Origin: Pseudooceanicola batsensis HTCC2597
GTDB taxonomy: Bacteria > Pseudomonadota > Alphaproteobacteria > Rhodobacterales > Rhodobacteraceae
Assembly: GCF_000152725.1 (NCBI RefSeq)
Contig: NZ_CH724131.1
Coordinates: 1,103,856 to 1,167,855 of the forward strand
Length of the DNA: 64,000 nucleotides
Direction of reading: 5' to 3'
Shown here: piece after piece, positions 7,518 to 15,910 of the stretch
Layout of the letters: each line of letters begins with the position of its first letter
How positions within the stretch are numbered: the stretch's first letter is position 1
The notes under the pieces: model-generated
What the model was told of the DNA's origin: nothing
Seen by the model: the letters and a program-made list of their open reading frames with translations, nothing else
The model's database searches: none
Made by a program: the position numbers and the translations under genes

Positions 7518-8759
7518 TCAGCTCCAGAACCCGTGGCGATCCTCCGTCGCCCCGAGACATCCGTAGGTGGCGTCGATCAGCGACTGGCCGCGTTCGTTCA
7601 GAAGCAGCCCACCGCCCAGACGGTTCATCGTGTACCCGAAGGCCAGCCCGCGATCGGGATCGGCGAAGCCCACCGATCCGCCCATGCCGACATGACCGAA
7701 GGCGCGAGGCCCGATCACCAGCCCCTCTTCGCCCACCGGCGTCGGCCGCCGCCCCATCGCCAGCATGAACCCCGGCCCGAAGCGCGTCGGCGCCTGCAGC
7801 GTGGCGTCATGATGGGTGGCCGAATTCGCCTGCGCGAAGCTTTCGACGGTGACGGGATCGAGGCCCAGCGCCTCGCCCCCCGCGGCAAGCGCCGCGAACA
7901 GCCCGGCCAGACCGCGCGCGTTGGTCACGCCGTTGGCGGCCCCGATTTCGGTGGCGCGACCGGCACGGGTGTTCACCCCCTTCACCGCCCAGTCCCCGCT
8001 GTTGAAGACGAAGAGGTTGGGGATCGTCCCCTCCTCCATCGCCGCGCGGAGGAAGGGCATGCCTTGTTCCTCCCGGCTGGGGCGATAGGGCACGACCGGC
8101 GCCACGCGCGGCTCGTCCTCCTCGGGCAGGCCGATGGCGAAATCCAGCCCCAGCGGCCGCGCGATCTCATCGCGGAAGAAGGCGCCGAGCGACCGGCCCG
8201 ACACCCGCCGCACGACCTCGCCCACGAGGAAGCCGAAGGTGACGGCATGGTATCCCACCTGAGACCCCGGCGCCCAGAAGGCCGTCTCGGCCTCGAGGTG
8301 GCTGACCATGTAGTCCCAGTCCTGCAGGCAATCGGGCTTCAGCGGCGCGCGCAGCGCGGGCAGCCCGGCAGAGTGGTCCAGTAGCATGCGCAGGGTGATC
8401 GCGTCCTTCCCCTGCCCGGCGAACTCGGGCCAGTAGCGGGCGACCGGCGCGTCAAGTTCGATCTCGCCGCACGCGGCGAGGACGTGCAGGCACAGCGCCG
8501 TCGCGGCCTTGGTGCAGGAAAAGACCACGCCCACGGTATCGCGCTGCCACGCGGGGCCATCCGGTTCGGTGACGCCGCCCCAGAGGTCCACGACCCGCCG
8601 GCCCCCGACCGTCACGCAAAGCGAAGCGCCCAGTTCCCCGCGCTCGGCGAAGTTCGCCGCGAAGGCGTGTGCGATGCACGTGTAGTCCAAATGCACCTCT
8701 CCCGTGATCGCGGCGGAGAGCGGCTGAGTCAGCGCTTCCGTCACCGGCAGCATGTCCAT
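7518..8759 (-). CDS. Serine hydrolase / esterase of the class C beta-lactamase fold
   Basis: A 413-residue member of the family VIII esterase / class C beta-lactamase-like group. The nucleophile motif SCTK is at residues 81-84 (S-x-x-K), the second motif tyrosine is in VGYHAVTFG near 168, and the HxG-like GHVGMGGS lies near 353. There is no signal peptide, so it is cytosolic, which argues for ester hydrolysis rather than antibiotic resistance. It heads the minus-strand operon with the TRAP genes and is divergent from the Baeyer-Villiger monooxygenase. Its simplest role is to cleave the ester or lactone that enzyme makes (inference from context). A second in-frame ATG lies two codons in. Confidence 0.82.
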   Translation of the reverse strand: MDMLPVTEALTQPLSAAITGEVHLDYTCIAHAFAANFAERGELGASLCVTVGGRRVVDLWGGVTEPDGPAWQRDTVGVVFSCTKAATALCLHVLAACGEIELDAPVARYWPEFAGQGKDAITLRMLLDHSAGLPALRAPLKPDCLQDWDYMVSHLEAETAFWAPGSQVGYHAVTFGFLVGEVVRRVSGRSLGAFFRDEIARPLGLDFAIGLPEEDEPRVAPVVPYRPSREEQGMPFLRAAMEEGTIPNLFVFNSGDWAVKGVNTRAGRATEIGAANGVTNARGLAGLFAALAAGGEALGLDPVTVESFAQANSATHHDATLQAPTRFGPGFMLAMGRRPTPVGEEGLVIGPRAFGHVGMGGSVGFADPDRGLAFGYTMNRLGGGLLLNERGQSLIDATYGCLGATEDRHGFWS

Positions 8760-8807
8760 GGGCCCTCCTCACAGAACGAAACGAACCGCATTAAGTCATT
8801 TGGTTAA

Positions 8808-8839
8808 ATCATATGATCAAGTCTATTGACTTACGTCAA
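8808..8839. promoter_or_regulatory. Two palindromes in the divergent promoter region
   Basis: ATCATATGAT (8808-8817) is a perfect 10-base palindrome, and TTGAC-TTAC-GTCAA (8826-8839) is a 5-base inverted repeat. Both lie in the 152-base AT-richer gap between the esterase and the monooxygenase. This is the natural place for the island TetR protein to control both arms. The assignment is inferred. Confidence 0.45.
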
Positions 8840-8911
8840 GTCCAAGGTTCATTCTTGCCGAAATCGCAGCCCGGCGTGCTGGCCGCGAAGACGACAAGGA
8901 GGCGCCGCTCC

Positions 8912-10825
8912 ATGGCATTGGCAGAGACGAAGCAGACCTGGACAGACTGGGACAGCCGCCTGAAAAAGGCGGTCGGGATCGCGAACGTGCCCACGCTCCT
9001 GCTGGTGCTGGTGCAGATGACCGGCGCCCCCCGCTGGCTCGAGCCGCCCTACGCCCCCCGTCGCGGCCGGGGGCTGGACGACAACGACTCCGGCGGGCTG
9101 CCCAAGGAGACGCAGGACGAGATTCGCACCGCCGCCTTCCAAGCCATCCGCGCCTGGCACAACGGCGCCTCCCTGGCCTGGCCCGACCCCTCGCCGTCGA
9201 TGCTGGCGCACATGCTTTCGGTCTCCATGGGCGAGGACGTCTCCGAGGACTACGGCGACATCATCAAGGCCGAGCTTTCCGGCACCTCTTTCGACCAGCA
9301 TCCGGTGAACGCCCCCGAGAGCTTCCGCGCGCTGATCATCGGGGCCGGCATGTCGGGCATCTGCGCCGCGATCCGGCTGCAGGCGGCGGGTATCCCTTTC
9401 GACATCGTCGAGAAGGACGGCGATTTCGGCGGGACATGGCGCGAGAACACCTATCCCGGCGCCGGGGTGGACACGCCGAACCACCTCTATTCCTACTCCT
9501 TCGCGCAATACGACTGGTCGCATTACTTCGCCCTGCGCGACGAGCTCTATGACTACTTCCGCACTGTCGCGACGGACTATGGCCTGTCGGAGCACACCGC
9601 GTTCCACACCAAGGTCAAACGCGCGTCCTACGACACCGACAGCCACGACTGGCAGGTGCAGATCACCGGTCCCGACGGGACAGAGACACGGCGCTACGGC
9701 GCGATCTTTTCGGCTGTCGGCGTGCTGAACATCCCCAAGGTGCCGCCGATCAAGGGACTCGAAACCTTCTCCGGGCGCAGCTTCCATACCGCCGAATGGC
9801 CCGACGACGTTGACCTGACGGGCAAGCGCGTCGGCATCGTCGGCAACGGGGCGAGCGCCATGCAGGTCGTACCGGCGATCGCCGGGCAGGTCTCGCACCT
9901 GACGATCTTCGCGCGTTCCAAGCAATGGGCCGCACCCTTCCCCAAGTTCCGCCAGCCCGTGCCCGACGCGATCCGCTGGCTGATCCAGGAAGTGCCGCTT
10001 TACCAAAAATGGTATCGCCAGCGGCTGGCCTGGACCTTCAACGACCGCGTCCACGGCTCGCTGCAGCGCGACCCCGAATGGGAGGACAGCGGCCGCGCCA
10101 TCAACCCCACCAATGAATCGCACCGCAAGTTCTTCACCGACTACGTGAAGGAAGAACTTGGCGACCGGCAAGACCTGCTGGACAAGGTCCTGCCCGACTA
10201 CCCGCCCTTCGGAAAGCGCATGCTGCTGGACAACGGATGGTTCCGCACCGTGGCGCGGGAGGACGTGACACTGGTAGACGAGCACCTGAAGGAGGTCCGC
10301 GGATCGACGCTGGTGGCCGGCGACGGAAGCGAACACGAGGTCGACGTGCTAATTCTCGGCACCGGCTTCCACGCGACCGAGCTTCTGGCCTCGCTCGACG
10401 TGGTGGGCCGTGACGGCCAGGCGCTGCGCGAGGTCTGGAACGACGACGACGCGCGCGCCTACCTTGGCACCACGGTGCCCGGCTTCCCGAACCTGTTCAC
10501 CCTGCTGGGGCCCAACATCGGCCTCGGTCACGGGGGCAGCGTGATCACGCCTGTCGAGGCGCAGATCAACTACGTCATGGACCTGCTGGAAAAGGCATTC
10601 GCCCGCGGCGCCCGCGCCGTCGAGGTCCGCGAGGACGTCCATGACGACTACAACCGCCGCGTTGACCACGCCCATGATAACATGGTCTGGACTCATCCCG
10701 GCATGGAGAACTGGTACCGCAACTCGAAGGGACGCGTGGTGGCCATCACCCCATGGCGTCACGACGACTTCTGGCGCATGACGCGCGAGGCGGACCTCGG
10801 AGACTACGAACTCGACACGCCCTGA
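8912..10825 (+). CDS. Flavin-containing Baeyer-Villiger monooxygenase, long (HAPMO-like) type
   Basis: Inserts one oxygen atom next to a carbonyl, turning a ketone into an ester or lactone with NADPH and FAD. The protein is 637 residues. About 130 extra N-terminal residues precede the first Rossmann motif GAGMSG (near 143), a layout and length known from 4-hydroxyacetophenone monooxygenase. The type I fingerprint FSGRSFHTAEWP (near 285-296) and the second dinucleotide motif GNGAS (near 312) are intact. The ATG at 8912 has AAGGAGG nine bases upstream; an in-frame ATG at 8813 is rejected since it lies within the palindrome region and has no good ribosome site. The natural ketone is unknown; aryl or cyclic ketones are candidates. 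Confidence 0.9.
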   Translation: MALAETKQTWTDWDSRLKKAVGIANVPTLLLVLVQMTGAPRWLEPPYAPRRGRGLDDNDSGGLPKETQDEIRTAAFQAIRAWHNGASLAWPDPSPSMLAHMLSVSMGEDVSEDYGDIIKAELSGTSFDQHPVNAPESFRALIIGAGMSGICAAIRLQAAGIPFDIVEKDGDFGGTWRENTYPGAGVDTPNHLYSYSFAQYDWSHYFALRDELYDYFRTVATDYGLSEHTAFHTKVKRASYDTDSHDWQVQITGPDGTETRRYGAIFSAVGVLNIPKVPPIKGLETFSGRSFHTAEWPDDVDLTGKRVGIVGNGASAMQVVPAIAGQVSHLTIFARSKQWAAPFPKFRQPVPDAIRWLIQEVPLYQKWYRQRLAWTFNDRVHGSLQRDPEWEDSGRAINPTNESHRKFFTDYVKEELGDRQDLLDKVLPDYPPFGKRMLLDNGWFRTVAREDVTLVDEHLKEVRGSTLVAGDGSEHEVDVLILGTGFHATELLASLDVVGRDGQALREVWNDDDARAYLGTTVPGFPNLFTLLGPNIGLGHGGSVITPVEAQINYVMDLLEKAFARGARAVEVREDVHDDYNRRVDHAHDNMVWTHPGMENWYRNSKGRVVAITPWRHDDFWRMTREADLGDYELDTP

Positions 10826-10874
10826 CCGGGCGGTCCGGCGGCTGGAGGAGGCCGCCGAAACCAGGGAGGAGAAT

Positions 10875-12524
10875 ATGCTGGAAGTGCTCGAAAGCCCGAC
10901 GTCCGAAGAGACGTCCGACCCCCGGGTTCCGGCGCGCGACAGCGTCGTCACCCGCTACCTGATCGACCGTTGGGCACGGGAGCGGCCCGACAAGATCTTC
11001 GCCAAGTTCAACGACGACGGCGAGGAATGGAGCTATGCCGCCTTCCGCGAGTTGATCGTGCAGACCGCCGTCGGCCTTCAGGCGCAGGGCGTCGCGCAGG
11101 GCGATCACGTTCTGGTCTGGATGCCCAACTGCCGCGAACAGATCCGCATCTTCTTCGCGCTGAACTACCTTGGTGCCGTGTACGTGCCGATCAACACCGC
11201 CTACAAGGGCGGGCTGCTGGAGCATGTCATTGACATTTCCGACGCCCGCCTAGCCGTGGTGGACGCGAGCCTTGTCGACCGCCTTGAGGGGGTCGATCAC
11301 GGCCGGCTGGAAAGCCTGATCGTCACCGGCGGCAGCGTGGACAAGCCCCCCCTTCCCCACGTGCACTACGCCGAGGCGCTGCTGCCCGAAAGCGGCCAGC
11401 TTCAGCCCCTGACCCGTGCGATCGATCCCTGGGATTCCATGGCGATCATCTTTACCTCGGGCACCACCGGTCCGTCGAAGGGGGTGCTGACCTCCTACCT
11501 GCACCTCTTCTCGAACGCGGGCCCGGAAAGCTGGCCCTTCGTGACGGAAGACGACCGCTACATGATCAACGCGCCGATGTTCCACATCGGCGGCATGGGC
11601 CCGATGTTCTGCATGCTGGCGCGGGGCGCTTCGATCGCGTTCGTGGACCGCTTCGACACCGCGACTTACTGGGAGTCGGTGCGCAACACCGGCAGCACAG
11701 TGGCCTTCCTGCTGGGCGTCATGGCCAGTTTCCTCGAAAAGCAGCCCGTCGGCCCGCAGGACGCGGACAACCCCCTGCGCCTCGTGCTGATGGTGCCACT
11801 GGCCGCGAACTCGGAAAGCTTCTCAAAGCGGTTCGGCGTGGACGTCTACACCATCTTCAACATGACCGAGGCCTCCACCCCGATCGTCTCGGAGCCCAAC
11901 CCCACCGTACGCGGCACCTGCGGCAAGCCCCGCGATGGGGTCGAGGTGCGTCTGGTAGACGAGAACGACTGCGAAGTGCCCGTCGGCACCATGGGCGAGA
12001 TGATCATCCGCACCGACCGCCCCTGGGCGATGAACAGCGGCTATTACAAGATGCCCGAAGCGACGGCGAAGGCCTGGCGCAACGGCTGGTTCCACTCGGG
12101 CGACGCCTTCGTGCGTGATGAGAAAGGCAACTTCTTCTTCGCTGACCGGATGAAGGATTCCATACGCCGCCGTGGGGAAAACATCTCGTCCTTCGAGGTG
12201 GAGTCCGAGGTCCTCGCCCACCCCGACGTCTTCGAGGCCGCCGCCGTCGCCGTGCCGAGCGAGCACAGCGAGGACGACGTTATGATTTGCATCGCGCCCG
12301 TGGAAGGCAAGACCGTCGATCCGGCGCAGCTGATCGACTTCCTGAAAGATCGGATGGCCTACTTCATGGTCCCGCGCTATGTCCGCACCCTCGACACCCT
12401 ACCCAAGACGCCAAGCGCCAAGGTGCTCAAGCACGAGCTGCGCGCGACAGGCGTAACCGAGGACACCTGGGATCGCGACGCCGCCGGTGTCAGCCTGAAG
12501 AGCGAAAGGTTCGCGCGCGCCTGA
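10875..12524 (+). CDS. Acyl-CoA ligase (AMP-dependent synthetase, class I adenylate-forming)
   Basis: Activates a carboxylic acid as acyl-AMP and then as a CoA thioester. It has 549 residues. The phosphate-binding loop FTSGTTGPSKG starts near residue 192; the A5 segment FNMTEAST lies near 328; the hinge motifs GWFHSGDAF, DRMKD and RRRGENIS follow near 408-437; and the C-terminal lysine is in TPSAKVLK near 510. Overall it resembles carnitine/crotonobetaine-CoA ligase-like enzymes. The start follows AGGGAGGAGAAT. It is 50 bases after the monooxygenase and is read with it. It would activate the acid released by the esterase (inference). Confidence 0.88.
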   Translation: MLEVLESPTSEETSDPRVPARDSVVTRYLIDRWARERPDKIFAKFNDDGEEWSYAAFRELIVQTAVGLQAQGVAQGDHVLVWMPNCREQIRIFFALNYLGAVYVPINTAYKGGLLEHVIDISDARLAVVDASLVDRLEGVDHGRLESLIVTGGSVDKPPLPHVHYAEALLPESGQLQPLTRAIDPWDSMAIIFTSGTTGPSKGVLTSYLHLFSNAGPESWPFVTEDDRYMINAPMFHIGGMGPMFCMLARGASIAFVDRFDTATYWESVRNTGSTVAFLLGVMASFLEKQPVGPQDADNPLRLVLMVPLAANSESFSKRFGVDVYTIFNMTEASTPIVSEPNPTVRGTCGKPRDGVEVRLVDENDCEVPVGTMGEMIIRTDRPWAMNSGYYKMPEATAKAWRNGWFHSGDAFVRDEKGNFFFADRMKDSIRRRGENISSFEVESEVLAHPDVFEAAAVAVPSEHSEDDVMICIAPVEGKTVDPAQLIDFLKDRMAYFMVPRYVRTLDTLPKTPSAKVLKHELRATGVTEDTWDRDAAGVSLKSERFARA

Positions 12525-12569
12525 GAGGCCCGCACAGCCTGCGTTATGTATTTTGAGAGGGAGGAAACC

Positions 12570-13748
12570 ATGACAACACCCAGCACAGGCATGGTGGTGA
12601 TGACATCGACCGAACGGGTCCGCTTCGGCGAACGCGCCGCGGCCTCGATCGCCGCCGAGGCCGAGATGATGGATGCCCAGCGGGTCGTGCTGATCGCCAG
12701 CCGCTCGCTCGCCACCGGGACCGACGAGATCACGCAGGTTGAACAGGCGCTCGGCGCGCGCCACGCGGCCACCTATTCCGGCGTCGAGCCGCACGTGCCC
12801 CGCACCAATGTCATCGAGGCAACTGGGATCGCGCGCGAAGCCGGGGCCGACCTGATCGTCTCCGTGGGCGGCGGATCCGTCACCGACTGCGCCAAGATCG
12901 TGCCGGTGATGCTCAAGCACGACATTGACCGCCCCGAGGATATGGAGGACTATCACATTACCGTGGACGACGCCGGCGCGATGGTCCTGCCGCAGTTCGC
13001 GCCGCAAGAGATCCGCACCATCTGCGTGCCAACCACCCTCTCCGGGGGCGAGTTCAACCCGCTTTCCGGCTCCACCGATCCGGTGAGCAAACACAAGCAA
13101 GGCTATCAGGAACGCATGATGGCGCCTGTGGCGGTCGTCCTCGATCCGGCGCTGACGCGGCATACGCCCGAATGGCTTTGGCTATCGACCGGGGTACGGG
13201 CGCTGGATCACGCGATCGAGACACTGCAGTCCTTCCAGTCCAACGACTTCTGCGACGGGCTGGCGGAAAGCGCGCTCAGACTCCTGATCGAGGGGCTCCC
13301 GCGAGTGAAGGCGAACCCGGAAGACCTCGACGCGCGGCTGAAATGCCAGATGGGCGTCTGGCAGTCCATGCTCCCAATCATAGCCGGGGTCCCGATGGGG
13401 GCCAGCCACGCGATCGGGCACGTGCTGGGCGGCCTCTGCGACGTCCCGCACGGCTACACCTCCTGCGTGATGTCGCCGTTCGTGCTGGAATGGAATTCCA
13501 AGGTGAACACGGAGCGGCAGGCCCGCATCAGCGCCGCCTTCGGCCAGCCGGAAAGGCCGGCGTCCGAGCTTGCGGACAGCTTCATCTCCGGGCTCGGGAT
13601 GCCTCGATCGCTCTCGGCCGTCGGCGTTAGGTCGGATCAGATGCAGAAGGTCGCCGAATACACAATGGACGACATCTGGGGAAAGACGAACCCGCGGACG
13701 ATTTCCGAGCCGGAAGACGTGATGGAGATCCTCCGCTTGGCTGAGTGA
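12570..13748 (+). CDS. Iron-containing alcohol dehydrogenase family (maleylacetate-reductase-like)
   Basis: A group III metal-dependent NAD(P) oxidoreductase of 392 residues. The dinucleotide-binding GGGSVTDCAK begins near residue 100. The metal ligands Asp and His in RALDHAIE (near 210) and the His residues of MGASHAIGH and DVPHG (near 276-292) are all present, so it should bind Fe or Zn. The ATG at 12570 has GGGAGGAAA upstream; the earlier ATG at 12546 is rejected. It is the third plus-strand gene, 45 bases after the CoA ligase. It may oxidise the alcohol half of the cleaved ester, or reduce a maleylacetate-type product if the substrate is aromatic. Context does not decide. Confidence 0.87.
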   Translation: MTTPSTGMVVMTSTERVRFGERAAASIAAEAEMMDAQRVVLIASRSLATGTDEITQVEQALGARHAATYSGVEPHVPRTNVIEATGIAREAGADLIVSVGGGSVTDCAKIVPVMLKHDIDRPEDMEDYHITVDDAGAMVLPQFAPQEIRTICVPTTLSGGEFNPLSGSTDPVSKHKQGYQERMMAPVAVVLDPALTRHTPEWLWLSTGVRALDHAIETLQSFQSNDFCDGLAESALRLLIEGLPRVKANPEDLDARLKCQMGVWQSMLPIIAGVPMGASHAIGHVLGGLCDVPHGYTSCVMSPFVLEWNSKVNTERQARISAAFGQPERPASELADSFISGLGMPRSLSAVGVRSDQMQKVAEYTMDDIWGKTNPRTISEPEDVMEILRLAE

Positions 13749-14792
13749 GGGCAGAGATGCTCCGCTGCCTTCGCGGTACCCCATCCCTTCTGCGGGCGGC
13801 GGCGGACTGTCCATCATCCTCCCGAACCTGTCGATCTTCGCCGTGCCCGAGGATGCCAACATCGGCCATCTCGGCGACCAAGACAATGGTGATCGGGCCG
13901 CTGCTGATCCTGTCTCGTTTCCCAGCGCCGCTTCCTGCAGGCCTTCCTGTGTGCCGGGACCAATTTAAAGCTGATACGACCTGGGAAGACACCCCGGCCC
14001 TGCGCCACCTCGCAGTGAACCCGCTGGCGCGCACTCTTGGCGAGGCCGTAGGGGAGGATCCCGATGTCAAGGGCCGCACTGGGCTGCTGTACCCGATTTT
14101 TTTTGAGTAAGACCACCGCCGCCTGCGCCGCGGCGTCGAGGGGAGCAGGGTCAGGGGTGCTGGCAAGGAGCCCGAGCCGTGCCGTTTCGAGCCCGCGCGG
14201 ATCGAAGGGAACGGCGCTATCGTTGTCGCGCCATGCCTGATCGGCATGCTGCTTGACCAAGCCATCTCTATGGGCGGACAGAACAACAAAGAGTGCCGTG
14301 TCCAACAAGACTAGAGACGCCCATGAACGACTCGGAAACTCCGACAGCCTCGCATTGCGATGAGCTGATCAGGAGGAGTTCGGAAGGAAATGTCGCATGA
14401 CAATCGAGATTATCGGCGAGGACTTCGTCGCCCCGACCCAGCAAGCGCAACGCCTGTTCACCGATCTGGGCCAGTCAAGCTTCCAGGCCGCTCTGGAGGA
14501 CGGTCCAACGTGGGCGGCCCTTATGAACCATCGCGGTCGGCGTGTCCAGCATAGTCCTCATGCTGCTCTCCACCGTCGACGACGCTATCAACCTGATCGA
14601 TCGCGCCACGCGCGACACTGTCATGATGGGCGTCGATGACCTCAATGCCGTGCTCGAATCCGCCGGTGCTGAAAGTGATATTACCACCTCGAATGCCGCA
14701 CGCTCCTCCTGCCCAAATCTGCCACCGACGAGATCGTCGATGCCATCATGGCCGAATTCAGGGAACGGCAATCGTAAGGTGGCCATGGCTAA
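13749..14792. pseudogene. Decayed mobile-element region, no intact gene
   Basis: About 1 kb with broken reading frames only. On the minus strand near 13846-13917 a frame reads GPITIVLVAEMADVGILG, faintly like the helix-hairpin-helix end of IS110-family transposases (weak). On the plus strand, 14397-14520 reads MTIEIIGEDFVAPTQQAQRL and onward, then shifts frame. A segment at 14560-14665 reads DDAINLIDRATRDTVMMG. A frame at 14703-14777 ends LLLPKSATDEIVDAIMAEFR before a TAA. These look like pieces of one small, frameshifted gene at the island's right end whose family I do not recognise. An 8-base T run at 14096-14104 could be one frameshift site. Confidence 0.45.
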
Positions 14793-14880
14793 GGTGCAAC
14801 AATCGGTGCAACAGATTTCGTTGGGCAGCGTTTTGATAAATAAAACAAGAGCCTTTAGGACTCATCGGCACCATCCATAA
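14793..14880. repeat. Copy 2 of the element right end with dusA core
   Basis: Direct repeats GGTGCAACA at 14793-14801 and 14805-14813, CAGCGTTTT, an ATAAAACAAG tract and a core CTCATCGGCACCATCCATAA at 14861-14880. It is homologous, with the same spacing, to 3529-3616. Here it joins a dusA 5' fragment with no break, so this is the complete right boundary of the island. Confidence 0.65.
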
Positions 14881-14935
14881 TCGGGGCGACGGAAAGGCGC
14901 GCGGCCGCGCGGATGCTGGATACCCCGTGTTTCAT
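14855..14935 (-). pseudogene. dusA: 5' fragment of dusA, right att site
   Basis: The minus-strand ATG at 14933-14935 opens a 26-codon frame containing ARLSVAPIMDGADES. The first part is the DusA N-terminus; the reading diverges after IMD at the att core. Alignment with 1700-1795 covers roughly 90 bases: both read GVS-x-x-x-x-AARLSVAP-x-MD, and the two are in the same orientation. The sequence to the right (14936-15137) would be the original dusA promoter side. With no dusA body nearby, the tRNA-modifying gene must have been separated from this start, or reconstituted with another start outside the window. Confidence 0.72.
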
Positions 14936-15445
14936 TGGCTGTCCCGACAAGTCGCGCATCCGGCATTTCCGTCGTATTGACCGCGTCGCGCGGTATTTCA
15001 TCCATATGGGACCACACATAAGGGCCCGGGACCGGATTGGTAGTCCCGGTGCGAGGCTCATAACAGCACGTGTCCGCGGCTTCAAACCTGGCGATCGCAG
15101 ATCGAGGCGGGAATGGTCCCGGGTTCATAGCATATAGAGGACCGCATCCACCCCGAGGGCCCCGATCAGCCGGCGATGCACTGGCAAACCAAAGATGCGT
15201 CGCCGTTCTCGTCCTGGCGCGCTGCCGGCCCCCGATACGTCTCGCGGCATCTTTGCCGGAAGAGGCATCGCGGAGTGCAGGAAGGGCTGTCGGCAGGGTC
15301 CGTCGGGTGACAGCGGCACCCGAGGATGAATCGCACCGTGGCCGCGTCGCGGAGGCGGCGGGGCAAGCGGCACAATCTGGCGCGATCGTTCAAGCGCCGG
15401 GAGCGATTCACGCGCAGTCTCTTCTCCGGAACAAGGAGAGAGATC
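14936..15445. other. Intergenic region right of the island
   Basis: Some 510 bases with no supported gene. The left part should be the former dusA upstream region. The right part holds the ribosome site (AAGGAGAG) of the ferredoxin-like subunit gene. I see no repeat or strong hairpin. Confidence 0.4.
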
Positions 15446-15910
15446 ATGGAACTCGAGATCAACGGCGAAACGGTCGCGCTGCCCGACAGGCTGCAGCATG
15501 CGCCCTTGCTGGATGTCATACGTGACCACCTCGGACTGAAGGGCACCAAGTTCGGCTGTGGAGCCGGCCTGTGCGGGGCCTGCACGATCCATGTGGACGG
15601 CGTGGCGACCCGCTCATGCCAGATGACCCCCGCCTCGGTCGCGGGCGCCTCGGTCCGCACGATCGAGGGGCTCGCCGGCAAAGACCGGCTGCATCCCGTC
15701 CAGCGGGCGTGGATGGCGGAACGCGTTCCCCAGTGCGGCTATTGCCAGCCCGGGCAGATCATGACCGCGGCGGCCTTCATCCAGGAGGTGCCGCAGCCTT
15801 CCGATGCCGAGATACGTCAGGCGATGCAGGGCAACCTGTGCCGCTGCGGGACCTATCCCCGCATCCGGGCCGCCGTGGCGCGCGCCGCAAGGGAGGCGCG
15901 GCATGACTGA
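15446..15910 (+). CDS. iorA: (2Fe-2S)-binding subunit of a molybdenum hydroxylase, IorA type
   Basis: Small electron-transfer subunit (154 residues) of a xanthine-oxidase-family enzyme. The plant-ferredoxin-like N-terminal domain has the four cysteines of [16 protein letters not shown] and RSC (about residues 37-60). The second [2Fe-2S] domain has CGYCQPGQ near 99 and [10 protein letters not shown] near 131-140. The ATG at 15446 follows ACAAGGAGAG. Its stop overlaps the next gene's ATG by eight bases (ATGACTGA). Two-gene sets without a FAD subunit are typical of isoquinoline 1-oxidoreductase-like and membrane-linked aldehyde-oxidising enzymes; the electron acceptor is then another carrier. 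Substrate unknown. Confidence 0.88.
   Translation: MELEINGETVALPDRLQHAPLLDVIRDHLGLKGTKFGCGAGLCGACTIHVDGVATRSCQMTPASVAGASVRTIEGLAGKDRLHPVQRAWMAERVPQCGYCQPGQIMTAAAFIQEVPQPSDAEIRQAMQGNLCRCGTYPRIRAAVARAAREARHD

Noticed and set aside
7518-8759. Beta-lactamase conferring antibiotic resistance
   Set aside because: The fold is shared with esterases; there is no export signal and the gene sits in a ketone-degradation operon.
13846-13917. Possible IS110-family transposase fragment on the minus strand
   Set aside because: Only about 20 residues show a faint GPIT..AEM pattern; too weak for a separate mobile-element call.
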